The position numbers and the translations under genes were made by a program. A stretch of DNA of 64,000 bases from Streptomyces sp. SBT349 (GTDB lineage Bacteria > Actinomycetota > Actinomycetes > Streptomycetales > Streptomycetaceae): the NCBI RefSeq assembly GCF_001083795.1, contig NZ_LAVK01000002.1, positions 1 to 64,000 of the forward strand, in the 5' to 3' direction. Below are positions 24,855 through 33,443 of the stretch, piece by piece. A model generated the notes under the pieces. That model saw nothing but the letters and a program-made list of their open reading frames with translations. It did not search any database and was not told where the DNA came from. The first letter of the stretch is position 1, and every line of letters starts with the position of its first letter.

Positions 24855-24869
24855 CCAGGGCAAGAAGTA
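24855..24869 (+). repeat. attR core
   Basis: CCAGGGCAAGAAGTA, identical to 17488-17502. Bases to its right (TAA completion, then chromosomal DNA before the kinase gene) are the displaced chromosomal continuation of gpmA. Bases to its left belong to the element. Confidence 0.9.
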
Positions 24870-24912
24870 AATACCCGGCGGCGGGCGCGGCACGGGTCGT
24901 AGGCTCGTCGGC

Positions 24913-26289
24913 ATGACCGACACGGGGGCTCGCGAGATCTGGGAGCAGCGCTGGCTGCTGCCCGGCGAGCTCAGGGAGGGGCTCGGGGAGGAGCTGGCCC
25001 GCCGCCCGCCCGGCGGCCCGGCCACCTCCCCGGCGCCCGAGGGGTCCCCCGCGCCGGAGGCCGCGCCCGCGCGCGGCCCCGAGCCCGCGCCCGCACGCGG
25101 GCGGGCGCACCGCCGCACCGGCCGGGACTGGACCGTCGACGTCCTGCTCTTCCTGTGGGCCGCCGGGATGTGGCTCCTGATGGTCGCGACCCTGCCCGAC
25201 CGGGACTACCTTCCCGCCTGGATGACGGCGATCGACGCGCCCCTCGGCGCGCTCGGCTGCCTCGCCCTCTGGTGGCGCCGCCGCTTCCCGCTGCTGCTGG
25301 CCGTCGCGCTGGTCCCGGTCGGCGCCCTGACCTCCGCGGTCTTCGGCGCCCTCACCGTCGTCATCCTCAACCTGGGCCTGCGCACCTCCTGGCGCACCGG
25401 CGCCGCGGTGCTCGCCGCCCACGTCACCGCCGCCCTGCCCTACATGCTGCTCTACGGCGTCCCGCACGAGGGCGGCTGGGCCTCGGTCGCGTTCGTCGTC
25501 GCCCACTACCTGTTCTTCTTCTCCTGGGGCGCGGGTCTCCGGCTGCGCCGCCAGCTGGTGATCCGGCTGCGCGAGGACGCCCGGCGCGAGCGCGCCGAGC
25601 ACGCGCGGCGGCTCGCCGACGCCCGCAGGACCGAGCGGGAGGCCATCGCGCGCGAGATGCACGACGTGCTCGCGCACCGCATGTCCCTGCTCTCCGTCCA
25701 CGCCGGCGCGCTCGCGTACCGCACGCGCGCCTCGGCGCCCGCGACCCCGCTGTCGGCCTCCGAGATCAGCGACAGCGCCCAGCTCATCAGGGACACCGCG
25801 CACCAGGCGCTGGAGGAGCTGCGGGACGTGCTGACCGTGCTGCGCGGCACCGGGGCGACGGACGGCGGGCCGCAGCCGGAGATCTCGGACATCGGGCGCC
25901 TGGTGGCGGACGCCACCGGCGCGGGCCAGCGCGTGACCCTGAGCACCGGCTACGACGAGGCGGCCGTGGAGGGCCTGCGCGGACAGGTGCGGCGCACCGC
26001 CTACCGGGTGGTCCAGGAGGGCCTGACCAACGCCCGCAAGCACGCCCCGGGCCGCCCCGTCACCGTGAGCGTCACCGGCGCCCCCGGCCACGGGCTGACC
26101 GTGGCCGTGCGCAACGAGCTGGCCCCGGGCGTGGTCCCCGGCGGCGCCGGGGAGATACCGGGCGCCGGGGCGGGCCTGGCCGGTCTGGAGGAACGCGCCG
26201 CGCTCGACGGCGGATCCCTGAGCCACGGCGTCACCGGCACCGCGTTCCACCTGGTCGCCGAACTGCCCTGGGGCCCCGCCGAGCCGTGA
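24913..26289 (+). CDS. Orphan NarL-type sensor histidine kinase
   Basis: Kinase of 458 residues. A Pro/Ala-rich cytoplasmic N-terminus (about 1-70) precedes four or five membrane helices (about 75-200), a short coiled stretch, HisKA_3 with H250 in REMHDVLAHRMSLL and HATPase_c (VVQEGLTNARKHAPG, GAGLAGLEERAALDGG). Such kinases normally sit beside a LuxR-type response regulator, but none is here: attR is 44 bases upstream and mtpA/phoU follow. It is the chromosomal gene displaced from gpmA by the element. ATG 24913 has no clear Shine-Dalgarno. Confidence 0.88.
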   Translation: MTDTGAREIWEQRWLLPGELREGLGEELARRPPGGPATSPAPEGSPAPEAAPARGPEPAPARGRAHRRTGRDWTVDVLLFLWAAGMWLLMVATLPDRDYLPAWMTAIDAPLGALGCLALWWRRRFPLLLAVALVPVGALTSAVFGALTVVILNLGLRTSWRTGAAVLAAHVTAALPYMLLYGVPHEGGWASVAFVVAHYLFFFSWGAGLRLRRQLVIRLREDARRERAEHARRLADARRTEREAIAREMHDVLAHRMSLLSVHAGALAYRTRASAPATPLSASEISDSAQLIRDTAHQALEELRDVLTVLRGTGATDGGPQPEISDIGRLVADATGAGQRVTLSTGYDEAAVEGLRGQVRRTAYRVVQEGLTNARKHAPGRPVTVSVTGAPGHGLTVAVRNELAPGVVPGGAGEIPGAGAGLAGLEERAALDGGSLSHGVTGTAFHLVAELPWGPAEP

Positions 26290-26322
26290 GGCGGGACGGG
26301 ACCCCGGGCGTGCGCGGGCGTG

Positions 26323-26496
26323 TCAGCCGCAGCTCCCCCCGCACTGGCAGGCCGAGCCGGACTGGCAGCCGCAGCTGCAGCCCGAGCCGCAGCCGCAGGC
26401 GGCGAGCAGCGGAAGCGGCCTGCGCTCCCGCGGGGTCGTGGGGGCGGGCACGGAATTCGGGGCGGGTGAGGCGGATGAGGCGGATGAGGCAGCCAT
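26323..26496 (-). CDS. mtpA: Small Cys-rich metallothionein-like protein MtpA
   Basis: Peptide of 57 residues with a Ser/Pro/Ala-rich N-terminal half and a C-terminal cluster of nine Cys in about 24 residues (ACGCGSGCSCGCQSG, then SACQCGGSCG), suited to bind metal. It lies just downstream of phoU, the position of mtpA in S. lividans and S. coelicolor, where it is reported as PhoP-regulated. AGGAG/AGGG sequences precede ATG 26496. On the + strand a weak PHO-like unit (GCTCACCCCCG) lies in the gap to phoU. Confidence 0.75.
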   Translation of the reverse strand: MAASSASSASPAPNSVPAPTTPRERRPLPLLAACGCGSGCSCGCQSGSACQCGGSCG

Positions 26497-26597
26497 GGAT
26501 CCCTCTCCTCGGCAGCGGAAGTCCTCCACCCACATTGGACGCCCCGCTCACCCCCGGCCGTCAACGGCGCACAACCGGCGCGCGGAGGTGAAAACCC

Positions 26598-27272
26598 TCA
26601 GACGGTGGCCTCCGGCTCCGGGCTGAACTCGTCCGCGTGCTCCCCGGTGACCAGATAGACGACCCGGCGGGCGATCGACACCGCGTGATCGGCGAACCGC
26701 TCGTAGTAGCGGCCGAGCAGCGTCACATCGACCGCCGTCTCTATCCCGTGGTGCCAGCGCTCGTCCAGCAGGTGGCTGAAGAGCGTCCGGTGCAGCGAGT
26801 CCATCTCGTCGTCGTCCTGCTCCAGCTGCATCGCCAGCTCGACGTCCTTGGTGATCAGCACCTCGGTCGCCTTCGCCATCAGCCGCTGCGCCAGCTGCCC
26901 CATCTCCAGGATGGTCGCCGTCAGGTCGTGCGGCACCGCCGAGTCGGGGAAGCGCAGCCTCGCCACCTTCGCCACGTGCTGCGCCAGGTCGCCGCACCGC
27001 TCCAGGTCGGCGCTCATCCGCAGCGACATCACCACGATCCTGAGGTCGGTCGCCACCGGCTGCTGGCGCGCGAGGAGCGCGACCGCGGACGCCTCCAGCG
27101 CCCGCTGCATCTCGTCGACCTTCTCGTCGGCGGCTATCACGCTCTCCGCGAGCTTCAGATCCGCGTCCAGCATGGCCGTCGTCGCCCGCCCGATGGCCGA
27201 TCCGACGAAACGCGCCATCTCCACCAGGTTGTCGCTGATCGCGTCGAGCTCTTCGTGATACGCGTCACGCAT
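26598..27272 (-). CDS. phoU: PhoU, phosphate signalling regulator
   Basis: All-helical protein of 224 residues with two PhoU repeats. Metal-binding signatures are LERCGDLAQHVAKV in the first half and YYERFADHAVSIARRV in the second (E/DxxxD type). It damps signalling through the phosphate transporter to PhoR and modulates PhoP activity (family role). It is divergent from phoR-phoP with the shared PHO box in between, and mtpA lies downstream on the same strand. ATG 27272 is preceded by AGGAAGGACA at usable spacing. Confidence 0.95.
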   Translation of the reverse strand: MRDAYHEELDAISDNLVEMARFVGSAIGRATTAMLDADLKLAESVIAADEKVDEMQRALEASAVALLARQQPVATDLRIVVMSLRMSADLERCGDLAQHVAKVARLRFPDSAVPHDLTATILEMGQLAQRLMAKATEVLITKDVELAMQLEQDDDEMDSLHRTLFSHLLDERWHHGIETAVDVTLLGRYYERFADHAVSIARRVVYLVTGEHADEFSPEPEATV

Positions 27273-27354
27273 GAGTGTCCTTCCTGCCTGCTCGCCTGCC
27301 GGTACCCGTCTGTATCGTCCCAAGCTCTGCCCCGAAGACGGCCGGATCCGCCCC

Positions 27355-27387
27355 GTCAAGTGAATCATCGCTGTCGCCAAGGTGAAC
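27355..27387 (-). promoter_or_regulatory. PHO box between phoU and phoR-phoP
   Basis: Read on the minus strand, three contiguous 11-base units: GTTCACCTTGG, CGACAGCGATG, ATTCACTTGAC. Units one and three fit the PhoP direct-repeat consensus. It lies 83 bases before phoU and 74 bases before phoR, placed to control both directions, as shown for S. lividans and S. coelicolor. Confidence 0.88.
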
Positions 27388-27460
27388 TCTCGCGGGCGCC
27401 CCGACGAGCATCTTCGGTCACATCTGTGGCCCCCTTGCCACCCCCGCCTAACCTGAGGAT

Positions 27461-28771
27461 ATGGACGTGAACGCGGCGGTCGCCGCAGTGGCGGCGATAG
27501 CCGGTCTGTGCACCGGTGTCATCGCCATGCTGGCATTCCGGCTCAGCGAGCGCGAGCGAACGCGTCCCGGCGGGGCCGCCCCCGCCATGGAGGCCAGACT
27601 TCCCTCCGGCGTCGACACCGTTCTCTCCGTGCTGCGCTCCTCGGCCGTCGTCCTCGACGAGAGCGACGGTGTGGTCAAGGCCAGCTCCGCCGCGTACGCT
27701 CTCGGCCTGGTACGCGGCGGACGCATCGCCGTCGAGCCGATGCTCAAGATGGCGCGCGACACCCGGAGGGACGGGGAGATCCGGGAGATGGAGCTCGACC
27801 TGCCGCGCCGCGGACGAACGCTGGGCCGCGCCGACGTGCTCGCCGTCTCGGCGCGCGCCGCGCCGCTCGGCTCCCGCCTGGTCCTGCTGCTGGTCGAGGA
27901 CCTGACCGAGGCCCGCCGCATCGACGCCGTCCGCCGCGACTTCGTGGCCAACGTCAGCCACGAGCTCAAGACCCCGGCCGGCGCGCTCTCCCTGCTCTCC
28001 GAGGCCGTGCTCGACGCCGCGGACGACCCCGAGGCGGTCACCCGCTTCGCGGGCCGCATGCAGAACGAGGCCGCCCGCCTCACCAACCTCATCCAGGAGC
28101 TCATCGACCTCTCCCGCGTCCAGGACAACGACATGCTGTCCAACGCCGAGATGGTCCCGGTGGGCGAGCTGGTCAGCGAGGCCCTCGACCGATGCAGCCA
28201 GCAGGCGGACAGCAAGCACATCACCGTCGCCTCGGGCGGCGTCGACGAGCTGTCCGTCTGGGGGAACCGGGCGCAGCTCGCCGCCGCCCTGGGCAACCTG
28301 GTGGAGAACGCGGTCAACTACAGCCCGCCCCACACCCGGGTCGCCATCGCGGGCTCCCGCCTGCGCGCCCAGGGCACCGAGCTGATCGAGATCGCCGTGA
28401 CCGACCAGGGCATCGGCATCCCCGAGACCGACCGGGAGCGCGTCTTCGAACGTTTCTACCGCGTCGACCCGGCCCGCTCCCGCGCGACCGGCGGGACGGG
28501 CCTCGGCCTGGCGATCGTCAAACACGTGGCCGCCTCGCACGGCGGGGAGGTCCAGGTCTGGAGCGCCGAAGGCCAGGGCTCCACCTTTACCCTGCGACTG
28601 CCGGAACCCGGCAGCGCGCGGGACCGCCATCTCGCAGCCCGCCGCCACCGCGACGGACTCAGTGGCACCCTGCACGAACCGGCCGAGTTCCCCGACAGCC
28701 CGGAAGCCGTCGCCGGACCGGAGCCACACTCCACCCGCACCAACGAATCTGCCCGGGAGGTCCTCCCGTGA
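27461..28771 (+). CDS. phoR: PhoR sensor histidine kinase
   Basis: Phosphate-starvation sensor of 436 residues. There is one N-terminal membrane segment (about 5-27) and no sizeable external domain. A PAS-like region (SSAVVLDESDGVVKASSAAY) precedes HisKA with H167 in FVANVSHELKTPAGAL, and HATPase_c carries NLVENAVNYSPP, DQGIGIP and GGTGLGLAIVKHVA. A 50-residue hydrophilic tail follows. SD GAGGA precedes ATG 27461. The stop overlaps the phoP GTG by four bases, so kinase and regulator are coupled. Confidence 0.95.
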   Translation: MDVNAAVAAVAAIAGLCTGVIAMLAFRLSERERTRPGGAAPAMEARLPSGVDTVLSVLRSSAVVLDESDGVVKASSAAYALGLVRGGRIAVEPMLKMARDTRRDGEIREMELDLPRRGRTLGRADVLAVSARAAPLGSRLVLLLVEDLTEARRIDAVRRDFVANVSHELKTPAGALSLLSEAVLDAADDPEAVTRFAGRMQNEAARLTNLIQELIDLSRVQDNDMLSNAEMVPVGELVSEALDRCSQQADSKHITVASGGVDELSVWGNRAQLAAALGNLVENAVNYSPPHTRVAIAGSRLRAQGTELIEIAVTDQGIGIPETDRERVFERFYRVDPARSRATGGTGLGLAIVKHVAASHGGEVQVWSAEGQGSTFTLRLPEPGSARDRHLAARRHRDGLSGTLHEPAEFPDSPEAVAGPEPHSTRTNESAREVLP

Positions 28772-29448
28772 CCCGAGTGCTCGTCGTCGAGGACGAGGAG
28801 TCGTTCAGCGACGCTCTGTCATACATGCTCCGCAAGGAGGGCTTCGAGGTCGCCACGGCGGCCACAGGGCCCGAGGGCCTGGACGAGTTCGAGCGCAACG
28901 GCGCCGACCTCGTTCTGCTCGACCTCATGCTGCCGGGGCTGCCCGGCACCGAGGTCTGCCGCCAGCTGCGGGGCCGGTCCAATGTCCCGGTCATCATGGT
29001 GACCGCCAAGGACAGCGAAATCGACAAGGTCGTCGGCCTGGAAATAGGGGCCGACGACTATGTGACCAAGCCCTTCTCCTCACGGGAGCTGGTCGCCCGC
29101 ATCCGCGCGGTGCTGCGCCGCCGCGGCGAGTCCGAGGAGGAGAGCCCCGCCGCCCTGGAGGCCGGCCCGGTGCGGATGGACGTCGACCGCCACGTGGTCA
29201 CCGTCTCGGGCCGCAAGGTCGACCTGCCGCTCAAGGAGTTCGACCTGCTGGCCATGCTCCTGCGCAACGCGGGGCGCGTGCTCACCCGCATGCAGCTGAT
29301 CGACCGGGTCTGGGGCGCGGACTACGTCGGGGACACCAAGACCCTGGACGTCCACGTGAAGCGGCTGAGGGCCAAGATCGAGCCGGACCCGGGTGCCCCC
29401 AGGTACCTGGTCACCGTGCGCGGCCTCGGCTACAAGTTCGAGCCGTAA
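28768..29448 (+). CDS. phoP: PhoP response regulator
   Basis: OmpR-type activator of the phosphate regulon, 226 residues from a GTG overlapping the phoR stop. The receiver has acidic residues in VVEDEE, phospho-acceptor D52 in VLLDLMLPG and the Lys in YVTKPFSS. The winged helix (LPLKEFDLLAMLLRNAGRVL, TLDVHVKRLRAKIE, VRGLGYKFEP) binds tandem PHO units such as those before ppk and between phoU and phoR. It is followed by a strong terminator at 29483. Confidence 0.96.
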   Translation: MTRVLVVEDEESFSDALSYMLRKEGFEVATAATGPEGLDEFERNGADLVLLDLMLPGLPGTEVCRQLRGRSNVPVIMVTAKDSEIDKVVGLEIGADDYVTKPFSSRELVARIRAVLRRRGESEEESPAALEAGPVRMDVDRHVVTVSGRKVDLPLKEFDLLAMLLRNAGRVLTRMQLIDRVWGADYVGDTKTLDVHVKRLRAKIEPDPGAPRYLVTVRGLGYKFEP

Positions 29449-29482
29449 GGGCGCGCGGCCCACGGGCGGGCCACGGAACGCC

Positions 29483-29512
29483 AACGGCCGGAGGGCTCGC
29501 CCTCCGGCCGTT
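29483..29512. terminator. Terminator after phoP
   Basis: A perfect 14-bp GC-rich stem (29483-29496 with 29499-29512) with a 2-base loop, between convergent phoP and the lipoprotein gene. Probably works in both directions. Confidence 0.8.
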
Positions 29513-29536
29513 CCGACGCGCGGTGACGCCGCGCGC

Positions 29537-30364
29537 TCAGTCCTCGCCGACGACCCCGTCGTCGGCGGTCCCGTCGTCCACGGTGCCGTCGTCTCCGACC
29601 GTGCCGTCCTCGCTCTGCAGGCCGTCGCCGCTCTCCTCACCCGTGGAGCCGTCCGCCGGCTCCCCCTCGGTGCCCTCGGTGTCCTCGGTGCCGTCCGTCC
29701 CGTCACCCGGCTCGCCCGTCGTGCCGTCGGCCGGCGCGTCCGGGCTCTCCTGGTCCTCCCCCGAGGCGTCGTCGCCCGGCAGGCCCGTCCCGTCCGTCTC
29801 GTCGGTTCCCTCGTCGGCCGGGTCCTCGGAGGGCTCGGGCTCGGGCGGGGCCGACGGCCCCCAGTCGGCGAAGTGGCCGAACGCCTCGTCGTCCTCCACC
29901 ACGCGGGCCGAGAGGGAGATCTCGCCGGTCTCGCTCAGGAGGAAGACGACCCGCTGCGCGTTGCCCAGCACGACGTCGCCCGCCGCCGGGTCCTCCAGGA
30001 ACGCCGACACGTTGCCCTCGCCGCCCAGGGCGATCGAGCCGCGGGCGGGCACGACGATCGGCCCGCCGCCCTCCGCCGGGATCAGCTCGGCCTGCTGGCC
30101 GGCGTCCGGCAGCGCGACCGCCTCCAGCGTCTGGTCCTCGGCACCGTCGTTGAACAGCCGGGCGCTGATGCCGCCCGGCCCCTCGTTCCCCTCGGGGAGG
30201 ACGACGTTGACGTTCTGCACCTTGATCTCGTCGACCTGCGCGGACGCGTTGTCCGGCCTGGTCTTGCCGGTCTCGGCGCCATGGCCGGCGCCGCACGCCG
30301 TCAGCGTGGCGAGCGAGAACGCGAAGAAGGCGGCGGCCACGCCGCGACGAAGGCTGCTGCTCAC
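29537..30364 (-). CDS. Lipoprotein, DUF461/PCuAC-like, with acidic repetitive tail
   Basis: Exported lipoprotein of 275 residues. The signal sequence ends in the lipobox LTAC (Cys about residue 24). The middle domain (about 40-165: VQNVNVVLPEGNEGPGGISA...) resembles the DUF461 family found at this place in Streptomyces, related to copper-chaperone PCuAC folds; I see no His/Met copper motif. The last 110 residues are Asp/Glu/Gly/Thr-rich and repetitive (GTDGTEDTEGTEG, GTVGDDGTVDDGTADDG), probably a wall-spanning linker. The start is GTG 30364. Function unknown. Confidence 0.8.
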   Translation of the reverse strand: MSSSLRRGVAAAFFAFSLATLTACGAGHGAETGKTRPDNASAQVDEIKVQNVNVVLPEGNEGPGGISARLFNDGAEDQTLEAVALPDAGQQAELIPAEGGGPIVVPARGSIALGGEGNVSAFLEDPAAGDVVLGNAQRVVFLLSETGEISLSARVVEDDEAFGHFADWGPSAPPEPEPSEDPADEGTDETDGTGLPGDDASGEDQESPDAPADGTTGEPGDGTDGTEDTEGTEGEPADGSTGEESGDGLQSEDGTVGDDGTVDDGTADDGVVGED

Positions 30365-30793
30365 GGCGGAGGCATCTCCTCGGACAGTCCTGTTGATCTA
30401 TCGGGCACAGGGTACCGAAGGGCATTCGGGGTGGACCGCCCGACCCCTGAAGTGAACGCGGGTGAACCGGAGTGAATTGCTGCCGGGACGCTTTCCGCTG
30501 ATCAATTCCCCGGCCCTCCGGGCCCCGGACGAGGGCTTTCCGCCAACTCGGACAAATCGGACACCTTTCCAGGGTCGACCGAACTTTCTTGTCTTCTTTC
30601 GGACGTAGATCGACGAACTGCCCCGCCCGGCAAACTCGGCTCTCACCTGCGGATACCCGCCGCCCCACGGCCGCCGCAGCACGCCACCGGTGCGCTTGTC
30701 AACCCCCGAGATGTGTCCTGACCTGGGAAAACGTCATTCAAAGGGGGCTCCTCCCGTGTTAGCATGGAGAGCCACGGAAGGGGTACCTGTCAC
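30365..30793. other. Long intergenic region upstream of carD
   Basis: 429 bases with no gene I can support. It is AT-richer than its surroundings around 30440-30610. Near its right end, TTCAAA (30737-30742) and TAGCAT (30760-30765), 17 bases apart, form a housekeeping-type promoter for carD. The rest shows no clear hairpin or repeat. Confidence 0.5.
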
Positions 30794-31276
30794 ATGACGT
30801 TCAAGGTTGGCGACACCGTGGTCTATCCCCATCACGGGGCCGCGCTGATCGAGGCCATCGAAACTCGCCAGATTAAAGGCGTGGACAAGACCTACTTGGT
30901 GCTGAAGGTCGCCCAGGGTGACCTGGAAGTGCGTGTCCCGGCGGAAAATGCCGAGCTGGTCGGTGTCCGCGACGTGGTCGGGCAGGACGGGCTGGACCGG
31001 GTCTTCGAGGTGCTCCGCGCGCCGTACGCCGAAGAGCCCACCAACTGGTCCCGCCGGTACAAGGCGAACCTGGAGAAGCTGGCGTCCGGCGACGTCATCA
31101 AGGTCGCCGAGGTCGTCCGCGACCTGTGGCGCCGTGAGCGCGAGCGCGGCCTCTCCGCCGGTGAGAAGCGCATGCTCGCCAAGGCGCGGCAGATCCTGGT
31201 GAGCGAGCTCGCTCTCGCCGAGGCCACCAACGAGGACAAAGCCGAATCGCTGCTCGACGAGGTGCTCGCCTCCTGA
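30794..31276 (+). CDS. carD: CarD/CdnL-family RNA polymerase-binding regulator
   Basis: Essential-type transcription factor of 160 residues that binds the RNA polymerase beta subunit and stabilises open complexes, notably at rRNA promoters. The N-terminal Tudor-like RNAP-interaction domain ([20 protein letters not shown]) is followed by a helical DNA-binding domain ([40 protein letters not shown]). The start is ATG 30794, after GGAAGGGG; an earlier in-frame ATG at 30764 lies within the -10 and is not used. Position before ispD-ispF is conserved in actinobacteria. Confidence 0.95.
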   Translation: MTFKVGDTVVYPHHGAALIEAIETRQIKGVDKTYLVLKVAQGDLEVRVPAENAELVGVRDVVGQDGLDRVFEVLRAPYAEEPTNWSRRYKANLEKLASGDVIKVAEVVRDLWRRERERGLSAGEKRMLAKARQILVSELALAEATNEDKAESLLDEVLAS

Positions 31277-31602
31277 GGGCCGCCACCCGCTCACTTCGCG
31301 CATGACATCAGCTCTCGATCGGCGGTTCCCGGTCTGCTGAGCTCTCGGAATCCGCTGGGCCCTCGGTCACTCTGAACAGCCATCGATCGATCCCACGCCT
31401 GCGACGGTGTGCCGCAGCGCCCGGAGGCATTCCCCTATGCCGTACGGGCGCTGCCGCATGTACGGATCGTTCTTCAAGAGATGTGCCGGGCCCGTGAAGC
31501 TCCCTCGACCGGCCTGTCACGGAAGGGTCCGGTCGTGTGGTGCCCGGCACGCTCAGGCCATACCCAACACCACCCTGCAAACAAACCTGCACCCGTCACC
31601 AA
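31277..31602. other. Intergenic region between carD and ispD
   Basis: 326 bases. Short open frames on both strands have no recognisable domain. No strong hairpin or repeat is apparent. No Shine-Dalgarno precedes the ispD ATG, so a promoter close to the start is possible. Confidence 0.5.
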
Positions 31603-32370
31603 ATGACTGACACCACACATGAATCCCGCGGGCGGCTGCCCCGCACGGCGGCCGTGATTCCCGCGGCCGGCAGTGGGCAGCGGCTCGGTCCCGGTATCCC
31701 CAAGGCCCTCCGTCCGCTCGGCGGCACGCCGATGCTCGTCCACGCGGTGCGCGCGATGGCGCGCGCCAGGGCGGTCGTCCTCGTCGTCGTCGTCGCCCCC
31801 TCCGCCGAGGTCGAGGCCGTTCGCTCGCTGCTCGACGAGCACCCGCCGCCCTCGGGCGTCGACCAGCTCGTCGTCCCCGGTGGGGCGACGCGCCAGGAGT
31901 CCGTCCGAAGCGGCCTCGACGTGCTGCCCGAGGACATCGAGGTGGTGCTCGTCCACGACGCGGCCCGCCCGCTGGTCCCCGTCGATACCGTGGACGCGGT
32001 CGCCGCCGCCGTCCGCGCCGGCGCGCCCGCCGTCGTTCCCGCCCTCCCGCTGACCGACACGGTCAAGGAGGTCGCCCCGCCGAGCGCCGTCGGCGCGCCG
32101 GAGCCGGTGGTCGCGACCCCGGACCGTTCGCTCCTGCGCGCGGTTCAGACGCCCCAGGGCTTCGAACGCGCCACGCTCGTCAAGGCGCACGACCGGCTCG
32201 CCGGCGTCGCCGAGGCCGCCGCGACCGACGACGCGGGCCTGGTCGAGCGGCTCGGCGTCCCGGTGGTGCTCGTCCTGGGGCACGAGGAGGCGTTCAAGGT
32301 GACCCGCCCGCTCGACCTGGTCCTCGCCGAGGCCGTGCTCGCCAGAAGGAGACTGAACGATGGGTTCTGA
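31603..32370 (+). CDS. ispD: 2-C-methyl-D-erythritol 4-phosphate cytidylyltransferase
   Basis: Third step of the MEP isoprenoid pathway: MEP + CTP to CDP-ME. It has 255 residues. The nucleotide loop is [20 protein letters not shown]; other motifs are [12 protein letters not shown] and [12 protein letters not shown], plus DDAGLVE. The start is ATG 31603 (MTDTTHE...), without a clear Shine-Dalgarno. The 3' end overlaps ispF by 11 bases, so the two pathway enzymes are coupled. Confidence 0.95.
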   Translation: MTDTTHESRGRLPRTAAVIPAAGSGQRLGPGIPKALRPLGGTPMLVHAVRAMARARAVVLVVVVAPSAEVEAVRSLLDEHPPPSGVDQLVVPGGATRQESVRSGLDVLPEDIEVVLVHDAARPLVPVDTVDAVAAAVRAGAPAVVPALPLTDTVKEVAPPSAVGAPEPVVATPDRSLLRAVQTPQGFERATLVKAHDRLAGVAEAAATDDAGLVERLGVPVVLVLGHEEAFKVTRPLDLVLAEAVLARRRLNDGF

Positions 32371-32854
32371 CGTGCGGGTGGGCATCGGCACCGACGTGCA
32401 CGCCTTCGAGCGCGGGCGCGCGCTGTGGTGCGCCGGGCTGCACTGGCCGGAGGCCGAGTACGGCCTCGCCGGGCACTCCGACGGCGACGTCGCGGCGCAC
32501 GCCGCCTGCGACGCGCTGTTCTCCGCCTCGGCCACCGGCGACCTCGGCGAGCACTTCGGCACCGACCGCCCCGAGTGGTCGGGCGCCTCGGGCGCCGCCC
32601 TGCTCGGCGAGGCCGCCAGGATCGTGCGCGCCGCCGGCTTCGAGATCGGCAATGTCGCCATCCAGGTCATCGGCGTCAGGCCCCGCGTCGGCAAGCGCCG
32701 CGACGAGGCTCAGAAGGTGCTGTCGGCCGCCCTCGGCGGAGTGCCCGTCTCCGTCTCCGGCACCACGACCGACGGCCTGGGCCTCACCGGGCGCGGCGAC
32801 GGCCTGGCCGCCGTCGCGACGGCGCTCGTCGTGCCGCGCGCCCCTGGCGGGTGA
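32360..32854 (+). CDS. ispF: 2-C-methyl-D-erythritol 2,4-cyclodiphosphate synthase
   Basis: Fifth step of the MEP pathway: cyclises CDP-ME 2-phosphate. It has 164 residues, trimeric fold in the family. Metal ligands are in GIGTDVHAF (D-x-H) and [16 protein letters not shown]; the FGTDRPEW loop and the C-terminal [17 protein letters not shown] are diagnostic. It starts at ATG 32360, inside the ispD end. AAGGAG lies upstream. Confidence 0.96.
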   Translation: MGSDVRVGIGTDVHAFERGRALWCAGLHWPEAEYGLAGHSDGDVAAHAACDALFSASATGDLGEHFGTDRPEWSGASGAALLGEAARIVRAAGFEIGNVAIQVIGVRPRVGKRRDEAQKVLSAALGGVPVSVSGTTTDGLGLTGRGDGLAAVATALVVPRAPGG

Positions 32855-32922
32855 CACGGTCCGGCGGGGGTACGGACATGGTGCGCGATGCAACGACTCA
32901 ACGCGACGAGGAAGGTGTCACC

Positions 32923-33333
32923 GTGGCAGTCACGCTCCCCGAGGGCCTCAAGGCGGCGCTCGACGAGAAGGTCTTCGTCACCATCGCCACCATCCAGCGG
33001 GACGGCAGTCCCCAGCTGACCCCGGTCTGGGTCACGCGGGACGGCGACGACCTGCTGATCTCCACCACGGTCGGCCGCAGCAAGGAGCGGAACCTGCGCC
33101 GGGACCCGCGCGTCAGCGTCCAGGTCGTTCCCGCCGAGGCGCCCTACAGCTACGCCACGGTCTACGGCACGGCCGAGCTGACCACCGAGGGCGGCCAGGA
33201 GCTGATCGACGCCCTCGCCCTCAAGTACGTGGGAAAGAAATACGCCGAGTTCAACCCCGCGAGCGCGCAGGACGCCCCCCGCGTCGTCGTGCGCGTGAGG
33301 GCCGACCGGATCGTGGGCCAGGGCATCGTCTGA
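32923..33333 (+). CDS. PPOX-family flavin/F420-dependent protein
   Basis: Split-barrel flavin-binding protein of 136 residues. Features are VFVTIATIQRDGSPQLTPVW, DDLLISTTVGRSKERNLRRD and YATVYGTAEL. Actinobacterial members of this size (TIGR03618-like) often use F420 or bind haem or FMN; the cofactor cannot be decided here. GTG 32923 is chosen because AGGAAGG lies 7 bases before it; an upstream in-frame ATG at 32878 lacks this. It sits alone between ispF and cysS. Confidence 0.82.
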   Translation: MAVTLPEGLKAALDEKVFVTIATIQRDGSPQLTPVWVTRDGDDLLISTTVGRSKERNLRRDPRVSVQVVPAEAPYSYATVYGTAELTTEGGQELIDALALKYVGKKYAEFNPASAQDAPRVVVRVRADRIVGQGIV

Positions 33334-33443
33334 CGCCGGGCCCCACCGGGCCGTTCCCGCGGCCCCGGAGGTGCCGTTCTGGACCGTTCCCTTCCCCGCG
33401 CCCGTCGGCGCGGGGGAGGCCCCCCGCCCACTACTCTTGACGT

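Larger units (their letters stand above)
17488..24869. mobile_element. Integrative element inserted in the 3' end of gpmA
   Basis: About 7.4 kb between 15-bp direct repeats, one spanning the last gpmA codons. It holds a tyrosine integrase next to the left repeat and a compact leftward operon (sigma-like factor, excisionase, HNH, HTH, AAA ATPase). It also has a GntR regulator with a 2H phosphoesterase, and about 1.1 kb of repeat-rich non-coding DNA at the right end. No FtsK/TraB transfer gene and no primase-polymerase of the pSAM2 type is visible. It therefore looks like a non-self-transmissible or satellite-type element rather than a full AICE (inference). Confidence 0.88.

Noticed and set aside
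24838-24871. Duplicate gpmA 3' end as a second gene copy
   Set aside because: Only the 15-base att core is shared; codons upstream of it do not match GpmA, so this is attR, not a gene duplication.
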